This document shows positions 47,152 through 55,726 of a DNA stretch of 64,000 nucleotides, in pieces. Origin of the DNA: Yoonia tamlensis (GTDB lineage Bacteria > Pseudomonadota > Alphaproteobacteria > Rhodobacterales > Rhodobacteraceae). Location of the stretch: NCBI RefSeq assembly GCF_900115105.1, contig NZ_FOYP01000002.1, positions 310,001-374,000 on the forward strand, read 5' to 3'. Positions within the stretch are counted from its first letter, which is position 1, and every line of letters begins with the position of its first letter. Under the pieces are notes generated by a model. That model had not been told where the DNA came from, did no database searches, and saw only the letters and a program-made list of their open reading frames with translations. A program made the translations under genes and the position numbers.

Positions 47152-48344
47152 TTCCCCGACCTTTCCAAGTAAACAAGACTGCATGCCCCCAAAACCCCAC
47201 CGATACCGCCCAGAACCGACGCGGTTCCATAGCCGCCAATCGTGGTGCCGATGGCAAAAAACAGTGCGCCCAGCGCCGCGCCAAGAAACATATTCACCGC
47301 GATCAGTGACGCGGACAAACCGGGGCGGTTTTTGATCAGGTCCAGCAAATAGCTGATCGGCAGCGAAATAATGCCCGCCGCAGCAAAGCCCGCGATCAGG
47401 CTTGCGGCGTAAACATGCCCAGGCGCCGACGCCACCGCGATCAAAGCCAAATAAACAAGATAAAGCCCCGCGCTGATCAAAAGCGCTGTGGTCATTTTGA
47501 TCCGCCGCACCACCCAAGCCCAGAAAAAGATGAACACAACCTCGATCACCGCGACCATGCCGACAAGAAACCCGATATCCGCCGCGACCCCGTTGGCACG
47601 ACCGGTAACGATCAGCGGCAGCACAGTCGCATTGACCGACAAAACCTGCGTAATCAGCGCCACACCCAAAATCCGCATGACGGTACCGGGGGCCAAAATC
47701 TTGGCAAGTTCCAGCAGCGCGGGGCCATTGGATTCGACTGTCGCGGGTTCGGACGAATCGGGATCAATGCCCAAAAGAACAACAATAAAACAAAGCCCCG
47801 CAGCACCCGCCGCAATCAGATAGGCCAGCATCATGCTGTCTTGGGTCGCGAGGATAAGCCCGACAATACCAGGGACCAGAACCCAAGCCAAAGACACCAT
47901 CATGCGCATCAACGAATTGGCGATATTGGCTTCTTCGGGGTCGAAACTATCGGTATGTGCGCGCACATTGCCAAAAAGCATGGAATTGGTGGCGTGAAAT
48001 ATCGCCAAAGGCCCGATTGTCGCGATGATGAATGTCAGCGGGGTCGGGTAGACCCATACCATTGCATAACCGACGATGCCGAAACCGGACACGATCAGCA
48101 GCGGCCTCCGATAGCTTTGGAAACGGTCGGACAGGTAACCGCTGACAATCGCGAGCGTCACATGCATGATGGATGCCACAAATGCGACAGCCGCATATGT
48201 ATTATCCGATAGCCCCAATTCACGGATGCCGATGACCGCCTGATAGGGCGATGTCGCACCACCCGCGAACCCGTAAAGAAAGATCGCAAGCGCCGAAGCA
48301 CGCACGACACGGTGGTCGCGCAATATGGAAACCCAAGCGTTCAT
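47148..48344 (-). CDS. MFS transporter, sugar-type
   Basis: 398 residues with about twelve hydrophobic segments. The MFS loop 2-3 motif is recognisable as GYLSDRFQSYRRPLL. The substrate is not readable; sugar-efflux (SetA-like) and sugar-uptake MFS proteins look similar. It lies between the MlrC homologue and cutC in one leftward operon (short or overlapping junctions), so it probably moves a pathway substrate or relieves phosphosugar stress. Confidence 0.83.
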   Translation of the reverse strand: MNAWVSILRDHRVVRASALAIFLYGFAGGATSPYQAVIGIRELGLSDNTYAAVAFVASIMHVTLAIVSGYLSDRFQSYRRPLLIVSGFGIVGYAMVWVYPTPLTFIIATIGPLAIFHATNSMLFGNVRAHTDSFDPEEANIANSLMRMMVSLAWVLVPGIVGLILATQDSMMLAYLIAAGAAGLCFIVVLLGIDPDSSEPATVESNGPALLELAKILAPGTVMRILGVALITQVLSVNATVLPLIVTGRANGVAADIGFLVGMVAVIEVVFIFFWAWVVRRIKMTTALLISAGLYLVYLALIAVASAPGHVYAASLIAGFAAAGIISLPISYLLDLIKNRPGLSASLIAVNMFLGAALGALFFAIGTTIGGYGTASVLGGIGGVLGACSLVYLERSGK

Positions 48345-48346
48345 TG

Positions 48347-49780
48347 TTACCCTTTGAACCGGACAGAGAATTGCGGTGTTGGCGTGAAATCCGGACAGGG
48401 ATCAAAGGGCACGATACCCTTGGCGCGGTTAAGATTGGGCAGCCGCGCGATATCTTGATTGACCACACCATCTGTCAGCGCCATCAAATTGGGATTGGCA
48501 ACTGGCGCAAGCTCTGGCGACAGGTATCCCGATTTCACGACAAGCAGCCCAACCGCGCGCGGATCAAGGTCCAGCGCGGTAAAATCCGCAATGTCATGAT
48601 AGGGGCGCCGCCGCGCGGCAAGAACCACCGTAATACCGCCGATTGCAACAACGGCCTGATCGTCGTCGGCGGTTTTTCCTGTCAGAAGATTGATAACCTT
48701 TGCCGCGCAGGTCAGACGCACGCCCGCGGGGTCAAGCGATCCGCCAATCGTCAGCTGCACAGTCGCGCCGACACCTGCCGCAAAACATGCCATGACCGCA
48801 GGCCGGTCTGTGATTCCTGCGACCAGCGCGTCTTGCCAGTCGCGCGCGATCAATGCCGCCAGCACATCGCCGCGATCACCCACACCGCCACCGGTCGGAT
48901 TGTCGCCACTATCGGCAAGGATCACAGGGCGCGTGTCTGCCGCCGCCGCACGATCAAGCATATCATCTAGCGGCCCTGTGACGGGACCGAACCGGAACGC
49001 ATCGCGCGCGTCCCAAAAACTTTGCGCGATGGTTTTGCCCGCCTTTTCAGCATCCGCACGGCTGGTGCCGGTCACGACGGCGCAGGCAGTTGCGCGCGGC
49101 TCATCAGCCCAGACATAGCCGATCATCAGATCGGTGCGCCAAACCTCTGGCCCTTCAAGTGCGGGCAGCGCTGCGTAAAGTTCGCGACCGGGCGCATCTT
49201 CGGTCGATGAACGCTCGCCGGGCAACAAAAGCGGGACAGGGACGCGCAGCACGCCGGGGCGCGCGCCCGTTTGCAACGCCTGCAAAAGCATCTGATAGGC
49301 GGCTGTCATCGTTTCAGCCACATCAATATGCGGCGCGGTGCGATAGGCCGCAAAGATGTCAATCTGGTCGACGATCTTTTGTGAAACATTGCCGTGCAGA
49401 TCATAGCTGACCGCGATCAGCATATCGGGGCCAACCGCCGCGCGCACTGCCGCGATCCAGTCACCTTCGGCATCTTGCATGCCGTCAACATGCATCGCGC
49501 CATGCATCGCAAGATAGACCGCATCAATCGGACCAGCCGCCGCCAGCCGGTCAAGAAATTCGGCCTTGAACGTCTGATAGGTATCATGCGCCAAAGGGCC
49601 ACCGGGGACCGCGCGGGCGTGCAGCAGCGGGACCACTTCGGCTGGAAAGCCATGCAGGAACGCAAAATAGGGATCTTGGGGCAGGTCCGCGTCCCGCAAG
49701 ACGCGAAAATCCTCGGGCTGCATAAGTACCGGAGAATAGGTTGAGCATTCGGTATGGATACCGCCAACAGCGATGCGCAT
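48347..49780 (-). CDS. MlrC-type (M81) metallopeptidase homologue 1
   Basis: 477 residues. N-terminal GGIHTECSTYSP holds the conserved Glu, AMHGAM follows, and metal ligands Asp and His are seen in SYDLHGNV with a further His in AYRTAPHIDV. The C-terminal MlrC domain starts around VILADSGDNPTGGGVGDRGDVL. MlrC of Sphingomonas opens the linear microcystin product; natural substrates of most relatives are unknown. Start after AAAGGAA. It is distinctly different from the second MlrC gene at about 54-56 kb, so they are paralogues rather than a recent duplication. Confidence 0.88.
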   Translation of the reverse strand: MRIAVGGIHTECSTYSPVLMQPEDFRVLRDADLPQDPYFAFLHGFPAEVVPLLHARAVPGGPLAHDTYQTFKAEFLDRLAAAGPIDAVYLAMHGAMHVDGMQDAEGDWIAAVRAAVGPDMLIAVSYDLHGNVSQKIVDQIDIFAAYRTAPHIDVAETMTAAYQMLLQALQTGARPGVLRVPVPLLLPGERSSTEDAPGRELYAALPALEGPEVWRTDLMIGYVWADEPRATACAVVTGTSRADAEKAGKTIAQSFWDARDAFRFGPVTGPLDDMLDRAAAADTRPVILADSGDNPTGGGVGDRGDVLAALIARDWQDALVAGITDRPAVMACFAAGVGATVQLTIGGSLDPAGVRLTCAAKVINLLTGKTADDDQAVVAIGGITVVLAARRRPYHDIADFTALDLDPRAVGLLVVKSGYLSPELAPVANPNLMALTDGVVNQDIARLPNLNRAKGIVPFDPCPDFTPTPQFSVRFKG

Positions 49781-49812
49781 TAGTTTTTCCTTTAATAGGC
49801 GGGGCATTGGGT

Positions 49813-49834
49813 GCGGGGCCGTGCAGGGCCCCGC
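49813..49834 (-). other. GC-rich hairpin between hexosaminidase and MlrC genes
   Basis: GCGGGGCC and GGCCCCGC form an eight-base stem with a six-base loop in the short gap between the two leftward genes. No T-tract. Probably an mRNA processing or stabilising element that would set their relative expression. Confidence 0.5.
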
Positions 49835-49840
49835 GATTGA

Positions 49841-51745
49841 TCAAAGTTCGGGATGAAGGCGGACTTGGCGGGCAAACCGCAACCAGTCCTTGTTTTCCTT
49901 TTGGGTCCATGCGGCCTCGGCGACAGCGCCAAGACGCGGGAACACCAGATCGTTGAACCAATGGCGGTTGGAATAGTGTTCGCACCAGATACACGATTGC
50001 ACACCACGCATTTGCCCGCGCAATTCGGCAGGGAAATCGCCTTCGGCTTCGTAGTTATAGCTTTGCTCGGGTGGGACGGGACCAGCCCAGCCTGCACCAT
50101 TGTCCAGCCAATCGTCGCTTTGCACCATGTCCAGATAATAGGCCTGCCCAGGTGTCATCACGACATCATAACCTTTTTCGGCAAGCTCGATCCCCACTTT
50201 GGGGTTTTCCCAAGCCATCAGCAATGTGTCTTCGGGTGGAACACCGCCGCCATGCGCGATTTCATTCCAGCCCACCATGACTTTGCCGCGTGCGCTTAGC
50301 ATGGTTTTGATTTTGCGCAAGAACCAGCTTTGCAGCTCGAATGTGCCTTGCAGCCCTTCCTTTTCCATTAGCGCCAGCGCCATGGGTGACGTCAGCCATG
50401 CATTATGCGCGACCTCATCGCCGCCGATGTGGATGTATTTTGACGGAAAAATTGTGGACAGTTCGTCAAATACGGTTTCAAGCACGTCAAATGTTTCGGG
50501 AATGGCGGGGTTCAGGGCGTTGTTGAAGTAGCCTTGCACAGGGAAATAGCTGTCTTTGGGTTCGTCCGGATCAACAAGTGACGGGATTGCTGCCAGCACG
50601 GCGGCAGCGTGTCCCGGTGTTTCGATTTCGGGCATGACATCAATGCCAAGGCTGGCCGCATGGGTCACAACAGCGCGCATTTCGTCTTGGGTATAGTAGC
50701 CACGTTTGCTTTGCGGCCCGTCGCCCAGTTGCGGCAACATCTGCGCAATATCCGCACCACGCGTGGCCCCCGCGTCGGTCAACGCAGGATAGGCCAGAAT
50801 TTCGGCGCGCCAGCCTTCATCGTCGGTCAAGTGCCAATGGAATGTGTTCAGCTTGTGCCATGCCAGCAGATCAATCACCCGCAAGACTTCGTCATAGGTC
50901 CAGAAATGGCGCGATACATCCAGATGACACCCGCGCCAGTCATAGCGCGGCGCATCGTCGATTTCACCCGTTGCCGGAAACGAAAATTCAGGGTCGCTGA
51001 ATGTGCCATGCATCATTTGCGCAAGGGCAATCAACCCATAGCGGCGGCCCTTTTCGGTACTGGCTGCCAAGGTGATATCGTCGGCAAAATCAATCCGGTA
51101 GGCTTCGTTTGCAAGCGTGGTGTCAGTCACGAAATGCAATGCGCGGCTGCCAGGCGCCGCGGAAAGCTGAAAAACGCGGCGCGCGGCCGGAAACAGCCGC
51201 GCATGCAGCGCGTCTACTACCAGCATCAGACGTTTGTCTGCGATCGCGGTTCCGTCGGCGGCATGGATAATCACAGGGGCTGAACCCGGCGCGGCGTCGA
51301 TCGTATTGGGCCACGGCAAAAGCGCGAAAGGCAGGGTCAATCTGCCCTCTGGTAGGCGGGGTTTGGGGCGCACAGGTGCGGCGCCCGCATGCATCAGGTC
51401 GCCAACCTGCACGGCAACATGCGTGCCATCGGCATGGGTGACCCATGCCGTTTTGGCCGCGTCATTGCGGTGGTAAGGCGAACGGTTGATGCCCGTCACA
51501 TAAAATGTCCAGCTTTCGCCGGGTGCAATCGGATCGGCTGACGTTGGCGCAAATTCGTGAAAATTCGCGTCGCGGCGCAGAAACGTGGCCCCTGTCAGTT
51601 CATGATCGGTCATGATCCGCGTGATTGACGTCAGCGAAAGCTTGAAGTCCGACAGCGGCTTGTCTGACAGGTTTGTCAGCGTCATTGTCCACGTGCCTTC
51701 GGGCGCGGGCGCGGGGTGCCACGCGTTTTCCAGAAAATATGTCAT
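49841..51745 (-). CDS. Beta-N-acetylhexosaminidase, GH20, cytoplasmic
   Basis: 634 residues: an N-terminal beta-sandwich (about 1-130), a GH20b-type domain, then the catalytic barrel beginning DWRGCHLDVSRHFW. The acid/base pair is in KYIHIGGDEVAHNAW. WHLTDDEGWR and PEIETPGHAAA are conserved. No signal peptide, so it works inside the cell on imported oligosaccharides, releasing GlcNAc. Start follows AGGA. It is in the leftward operon rpiR-SDR-hex-mlrC-MFS-cutC. Confidence 0.93.
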   Translation of the reverse strand: MTYFLENAWHPAPAPEGTWTMTLTNLSDKPLSDFKLSLTSITRIMTDHELTGATFLRRDANFHEFAPTSADPIAPGESWTFYVTGINRSPYHRNDAAKTAWVTHADGTHVAVQVGDLMHAGAAPVRPKPRLPEGRLTLPFALLPWPNTIDAAPGSAPVIIHAADGTAIADKRLMLVVDALHARLFPAARRVFQLSAAPGSRALHFVTDTTLANEAYRIDFADDITLAASTEKGRRYGLIALAQMMHGTFSDPEFSFPATGEIDDAPRYDWRGCHLDVSRHFWTYDEVLRVIDLLAWHKLNTFHWHLTDDEGWRAEILAYPALTDAGATRGADIAQMLPQLGDGPQSKRGYYTQDEMRAVVTHAASLGIDVMPEIETPGHAAAVLAAIPSLVDPDEPKDSYFPVQGYFNNALNPAIPETFDVLETVFDELSTIFPSKYIHIGGDEVAHNAWLTSPMALALMEKEGLQGTFELQSWFLRKIKTMLSARGKVMVGWNEIAHGGGVPPEDTLLMAWENPKVGIELAEKGYDVVMTPGQAYYLDMVQSDDWLDNGAGWAGPVPPEQSYNYEAEGDFPAELRGQMRGVQSCIWCEHYSNRHWFNDLVFPRLGAVAEAAWTQKENKDWLRFARQVRLHPEL

Positions 51746-51772
51746 CGGTTGGTCCTGTTGGTCGAAGGGTGT

Positions 51773-52543
51773 TTAGTAATCGTCGGATTGGCTGAACGTG
51801 CGGGCCAATGCGGGAATGCCGGCGGTCAGCCCGCAATCGACGGGCAGGCAAACGCCAGTGATCGCAGCAGCAAGCGGCGAGGCAAGAAACCCGACCGCCT
51901 CGGCGACATCATCGGGGAGCACGATCCGGCCTAGCGCATAATGCTCGGCGGCTTCTTCGAATACTTTGGGATTGGCGGCAGCGCGGTCTTCCCATGCTTG
52001 GGTGCGCACGGTTCCTGGTGCAACGGCATTCGCGCGGACACCAAATTTACCATATTCGACGGCGATCATTTTGGTCAGGTGGATCATGCCGGCCTTGGAG
52101 GCGGCATAGGCAGGATGCCCAAAGGCGCCTATACCGTTAACCGAGGCAATATTCACAACCGCGCCCTTGCCCGCAATCAGCTGATCTGCAAGCGCCTGAA
52201 ACACGAAATATGCCCCATCGAGGTTGAGCGCGCGGTCGAATTCCCAATCTTTGACCGATGTGGATTGCAGGCTGACGGCGCGCGATGCACCGGCGTTATT
52301 GACCAGCGTTTTCAGATCGCCCATTGCGCGGGTCGCTGTGGCCAAGGTTGCGCAGCTATCGGGGTCGGTCACGTCTAGCTGAAGCGGTACACATTGATCA
52401 CCAAGCTGCGCCGCCGCGCGTTTGGCGGCTTCAAGATCAAGGTCGGCCAGAATAATGGTGTCGTGATCGGCCATCAGGCGCGCGGCGATTGCGCGGCCGA
52501 TGTCGCCCGCGCTTCCGGTGATAATTGCAAGGCGTGACGCCAT
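51773..52543 (-). CDS. Short-chain dehydrogenase/reductase
   Basis: 256 residues, classical SDR: TGSAGDIGRAIA cofactor loop with an acidic LADLDLEAA suggesting NAD(H), NNAG, catalytic Ser in NIASVNG, and YAASKAG. The C-terminal PVDCGLTAG is normal. The substrate is unknown; in this island a sugar, sugar acid or amino-sugar derivative is likely. Preceded by AGAGGAC. The 65-base gap to the upstream regulator holds a 12-base palindrome (CTGGCGCGCCAG). Confidence 0.87.
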   Translation of the reverse strand: MASRLAIITGSAGDIGRAIAARLMADHDTIILADLDLEAAKRAAAQLGDQCVPLQLDVTDPDSCATLATATRAMGDLKTLVNNAGASRAVSLQSTSVKDWEFDRALNLDGAYFVFQALADQLIAGKGAVVNIASVNGIGAFGHPAYAASKAGMIHLTKMIAVEYGKFGVRANAVAPGTVRTQAWEDRAAANPKVFEEAAEHYALGRIVLPDDVAEAVGFLASPLAAAITGVCLPVDCGLTAGIPALARTFSQSDDY

Positions 52544-52608
52544 TTTAGTCCTCTTTTGCGGCAGGATGGATCAGGCTGGCGCGGCCGCTGGCGCGCCAGT
52601 TGATGGTG

Positions 52609-53523
52609 TTAGTCGCCCAGAATCTGGCTGTCGTCGCCGCCATCGCGTTGCTTGACGAGCTGCTCTTTGATTCCGCGCAAAATCTTGGCGGTTCTTGTGC
52701 GGTCCTGATAGGCGACAAGGTTGGCAATGATATCGACAACTGCCAAAGTGGCGTAACGCGTTGAAGTCGCGCGAAAAATATTCTGACCTTCAGGCAGGTC
52801 GACCGCAATTACCACATGGGCGGCTTCGGCCAGCGGTGATCCGCTTTTGGTTAGTGCGATGGTGGGGATGCCCCGTTCGCGCAAAAGCGCAAAGCAATTG
52901 GTAAGCTCTTGGTTGCGCCCCGTTAAGGACGATCCGAAAACCACAGTGCCCGTTTGCGCCGCGGCCGACAGCATCAGGTTCATCCCGTGATCGTTTGACG
53001 CGGATATACGTGCGCCCAGCCGGAACAGCCGGTTCTGGAGTTCGTTCACGATCATCGATGAATTGCCACCGGATCCGAAAGCATAGATCATTTCCGCCTT
53101 GGACAGCAGCGCGACCGCTGCATTGACCTGATCCAGGTCAAGCGTGCGATGGACCTCAAACAGCGCGTTCTGCGCCTTGGTCACAATGTCTTCGGCAACC
53201 TGTTCGGGGGTTGTGGTGATGGATTCGGGTTTCAGGTAGCGCAGGCCGACATAGGCGCTCTTGGCGAGCTGCACCTTGAAGTCCGAAAACGATGTGCAAC
53301 CCAGACGCCGGCAAAACCGTGTCACGGTGGGCGGGGATACGCCCGCGCGGGTCGCAATATCTGTGATCGACGCATTGGTCGCATAATTGACGTCGGCCAA
53401 AACTGATTCGGCCAGTTTCTTTTCCATCGCAGATAGCTTGCCGTCCTCGTCTGCGAGGGCCACAATAAGGTTACCAGCGGATGTTGTGCCCGCGGCTGCG
53501 GAAAAATCTTGTGAATCAGTCAT
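52609..53523 (-). CDS. RpiR-family transcriptional regulator (HTH + SIS)
   Basis: 304 residues: an N-terminal HTH_6 domain (ATRAGVSPPTVTRFCRRLGCTSFSDFKVQL) and a SIS phosphosugar-binding domain (MIYAFGSGGNSSMIVNELQNRLFRLG, VVFGSSLTGRNQE). Regulators of this type respond to sugar phosphates, so GlcNAc-6-P or GlcN-6-P are likely effectors. It starts the leftward operon and is divergent from a rightward catabolic operon, with palindromes in the shared 188-base region. Alphaproteobacterial nag loci are known to use RpiR-type regulators (named NagQ in comparative work, from memory). Confidence 0.9.
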   Translation of the reverse strand: MTDSQDFSAAAGTTSAGNLIVALADEDGKLSAMEKKLAESVLADVNYATNASITDIATRAGVSPPTVTRFCRRLGCTSFSDFKVQLAKSAYVGLRYLKPESITTTPEQVAEDIVTKAQNALFEVHRTLDLDQVNAAVALLSKAEMIYAFGSGGNSSMIVNELQNRLFRLGARISASNDHGMNLMLSAAAQTGTVVFGSSLTGRNQELTNCFALLRERGIPTIALTKSGSPLAEAAHVVIAVDLPEGQNIFRATSTRYATLAVVDIIANLVAYQDRTRTAKILRGIKEQLVKQRDGGDDSQILGD

Positions 53524-53611
53524 GTTGTCCTTGCGGCCCTTTCGCGATGGTCATTGTTTGTTGATGGTGTAAGGCAATCCCTCGCTTAGAAGCCATATTT
53601 TTGGCGATTAC

Positions 53612-53624
53612 GAAATTCATTTTC
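53612..53624. promoter_or_regulatory. Candidate operator O2 in the divergent region
   Basis: GAAATTCATTTTC, extended to CGAAATTCATTTTCG, differs from the O1 core at two of 13 positions. It is 89 bases upstream of the regulator start, so it could serve autorepression. Confidence 0.5.
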
Positions 53625-53638
53625 GTCGTTTGTAAGAA

Positions 53639-53650
53639 ATTATGCATAAT
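53639..53650. repeat. Perfect 12-base palindrome ATTATGCATAAT
   Basis: Lies midway between the two candidate operators, in the divergent promoter region. Too AT-rich to be a terminator; might be a second regulator's site or a promoter element. Confidence 0.35.
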
Positions 53651-53685
53651 CATCTGGATTTTTCCAGTGAAATTGTAGCATTATA

Positions 53686-53697
53686 GAAATGAATTTC
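53686..53697. promoter_or_regulatory. Candidate operator O3 for the rightward operon
   Basis: GAAATGAATTTC has five-base arms around GA and is one base shorter than O1 and O2. It directly follows CATTAT, a plausible -10, and precedes the NTF2-like gene. Spacing relative to the -10 repeats that of O1 and O4. Confidence 0.5.
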
Positions 53698-53711
53698 ACA
53701 GGATGATGAAA

Positions 53712-54218
53712 ATGACGACTCAACGTGACCCGTTCCGCAACCCGTTTCCTGCCAATGACGCTGATCGTCGCGCGATTTGGGAAATGCTTGTTCCGCGCGA
53801 TATTGATGCATTTGTTGCGGCGGATTGGTCCGCAGTCGCCCAAGACTTCATTTCCGAGAACTTTACAGGTGTAAGCGGCCATTTTCAGGACGACCCCGCA
53901 AAATACGATCTGGCCTATCCAACGCTGGATGCCTACCGCACGGATTGGCTTAAGCAGGCGCAGGATTTCGGCGCGGTGCGTGACGCGGGTGCATATAAAG
54001 GTGACCCGCGCGATGGCATCTATGCCGCCACCCGTCTGGAAGAGATCGAAATCACTGGTGACACCGCTTTGGTGCGCAAGAAATTTGACGGCCATTTGCC
54101 GCGCACCGACGGCCCCGCCGAACGGATGAACTGGCAAACCCTGTATTGGTGCCGCCGTCAGGATGGCCGTTGGAAAATTGCGGGGTTTGTCGGATACCTG
54201 CCGTATATCAAGGAATAA
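53712..54218 (+). CDS. NTF2-like / SnoaL-fold protein
   Basis: 168 residues. The pattern of an N-terminal helix pair (RRAIWEMLVPRDIDAFVAADWSAVAQDFISENFTGV) and C-terminal strands (EIEITGDTALVRKKFDG, NWQTLYWCRRQDGRWKIAGFVGY) is that of the NTF2/SnoaL fold. No catalytic residues can be assigned. The third of three closely spaced ATGs is best placed after AGGA. It opens the rightward operon with mlrC2 two bases downstream, right after operator O3, so it belongs to the regulon; function unknown. Confidence 0.75.
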   Translation: MTTQRDPFRNPFPANDADRRAIWEMLVPRDIDAFVAADWSAVAQDFISENFTGVSGHFQDDPAKYDLAYPTLDAYRTDWLKQAQDFGAVRDAGAYKGDPRDGIYAATRLEEIEITGDTALVRKKFDGHLPRTDGPAERMNWQTLYWCRRQDGRWKIAGFVGYLPYIKE

Positions 54219-54220
54219 CG

Positions 54221-55726
54221 ATGACCCATTCCCCATCAAAACGCATCTTTGTGGCGGCAATGGCGACGGAAACCAACACGTTTTCGCCCATCGTCATCGA
54301 CCGGCGCGCCTTCGAGGAATCGTTTTATGCCGGCCCTGGCGCGCACCCGTCGACGGCCACGCTTTGCACTGCGCCGATCCCCGTGGGCCGTAAGGTTTGC
54401 GCCGAACAGGGCTGGACCCTGATCGAAGGTAGCTCTGCCTGGGCTGATCCTGCGGGGCTTGTGTCCGGACAAACGCACCAAGATTTGCGCGACGAAATTC
54501 TGGACCAGCTGCGCGCGGCCCTGCCTGTGGATGCCGTGGTTTTGGGGCTGCATGGCGCGATGGTCGCCCAAGGCTGCATGGACCCCGAAGGTGATTTGCT
54601 CGCGCGGGTGCGTGAAATTGTCGGGCCGGATGTGCTGGTTTGTGCAGAACTGGACCCGCATAGCCACCTGACGGCCAAACGGGTCGCTGCGGCGGATTTC
54701 TTTGTCGTGTTCAAGGAATTCCCGCACACGGATTTTGTTGAACGTGCCGAAGATCTTTGGGCAATGGTTGTTGAAACGCTTAATGGGCGCATGACGCCAG
54801 TGATGTCGACCTATGACTGCCGGATGATCGACGTATTTCCTACCTCGCGCGAACCGATGCGCAGCTTTGTCGACCGGATGATCGGTTTGGAAAAGACGGA
54901 CCCCAAGGTGCTGTCGATATCGGCAATTCACGGGTTTATGGCGGGGGATGTGCCTGAAATGGGCACCCATATGATTGTCGTGACCGATGGTGATGCGGCG
55001 CATGGCGCGGCGCTGGCCGAAAAACTCGGGCAGGAATTATTTGCGAATCGTGGCAAACATATGATGCCGCAGATGGATGAACGCGCGGCGGTTGCGGCCG
55101 CAATGGTGCCGCATGACGGTCCTGTGGTGCTTGCTGATATGTGGGATAATCCGGGCGGCGGCACCGCAGGTGATGCCACTGTATTGCTGCGCGAATTGAT
55201 GACCCAAGGGGCCAAGGGCGCTGCGATTGGCACCATCTGGGATCCAATCGCGGTAAAACTATGCATGGCCGCAGGTGAAGGTGCCGTAATGCCTTTGCGT
55301 TTTGGAGCCAAATCCGCGCCGATGACCGGTGATCCGGTGGATGCGTTGGTTAAGGTTGTGACATTATCGAAAAACGCCGAAATGATCTTTGGCGAAAGCG
55401 TGGTGCCCTTTGGCCCCGCCGCGCGTATTGCGCTTTTGGATGCGGATGGCGTTGAAATCGGGATCGAGGTAATCCTGAACACCGTGCGCGCGCAAAGCTA
55501 TGATCCTTCGCTGTTTGCGGTGATGGGCATTGATCCGCTGGCGCAGAAAATTCTGGTGATCAAATCGACCAACCATTTTTATGCGGCCTTTGCGCCGATT
55601 GCCTCTGAAATCCTGTATTGCGCGGCGGGCAAGCCCTATCCCAATGATCCTGCGACAAACCCCTACCGGTTTGTGCGGGATGATATCTGGCCGCGCGTCG
55701 AAAACCCGTTTGCAAAGGATGCGTGA
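54221..55726 (+). CDS. MlrC-type (M81) metallopeptidase homologue 2
   Basis: 501 residues. N-terminal MATETNTFSP with the conserved Glu, LHGAMVAQGCMDPEGDLL, metal-binding Asp and His in ELDPHSHLT, and His in KEFPHTDF. The C-terminal domain begins VVLADMWDNPGGGTAGDAT. The active-site pattern is intact. It differs from the homologue at about 48-50 kb in most positions I compared, including the N-terminal Glu motif (TETNTFSP against TECSTYSP), so the two may act on different substrates. ATG follows AAGGA, two bases after the NTF2-like stop. Confidence 0.88.
   Translation: MTHSPSKRIFVAAMATETNTFSPIVIDRRAFEESFYAGPGAHPSTATLCTAPIPVGRKVCAEQGWTLIEGSSAWADPAGLVSGQTHQDLRDEILDQLRAALPVDAVVLGLHGAMVAQGCMDPEGDLLARVREIVGPDVLVCAELDPHSHLTAKRVAAADFFVVFKEFPHTDFVERAEDLWAMVVETLNGRMTPVMSTYDCRMIDVFPTSREPMRSFVDRMIGLEKTDPKVLSISAIHGFMAGDVPEMGTHMIVVTDGDAAHGAALAEKLGQELFANRGKHMMPQMDERAAVAAAMVPHDGPVVLADMWDNPGGGTAGDATVLLRELMTQGAKGAAIGTIWDPIAVKLCMAAGEGAVMPLRFGAKSAPMTGDPVDALVKVVTLSKNAEMIFGESVVPFGPAARIALLDADGVEIGIEVILNTVRAQSYDPSLFAVMGIDPLAQKILVIKSTNHFYAAFAPIASEILYCAAGKPYPNDPATNPYRFVRDDIWPRVENPFAKDA

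Noticed and set aside
52588-52599. Palindrome CTGGCGCGCCAG between the SDR and regulator genes
   Set aside because: GC-only palindromes are common at this base composition, and there is no promoter or terminator context.
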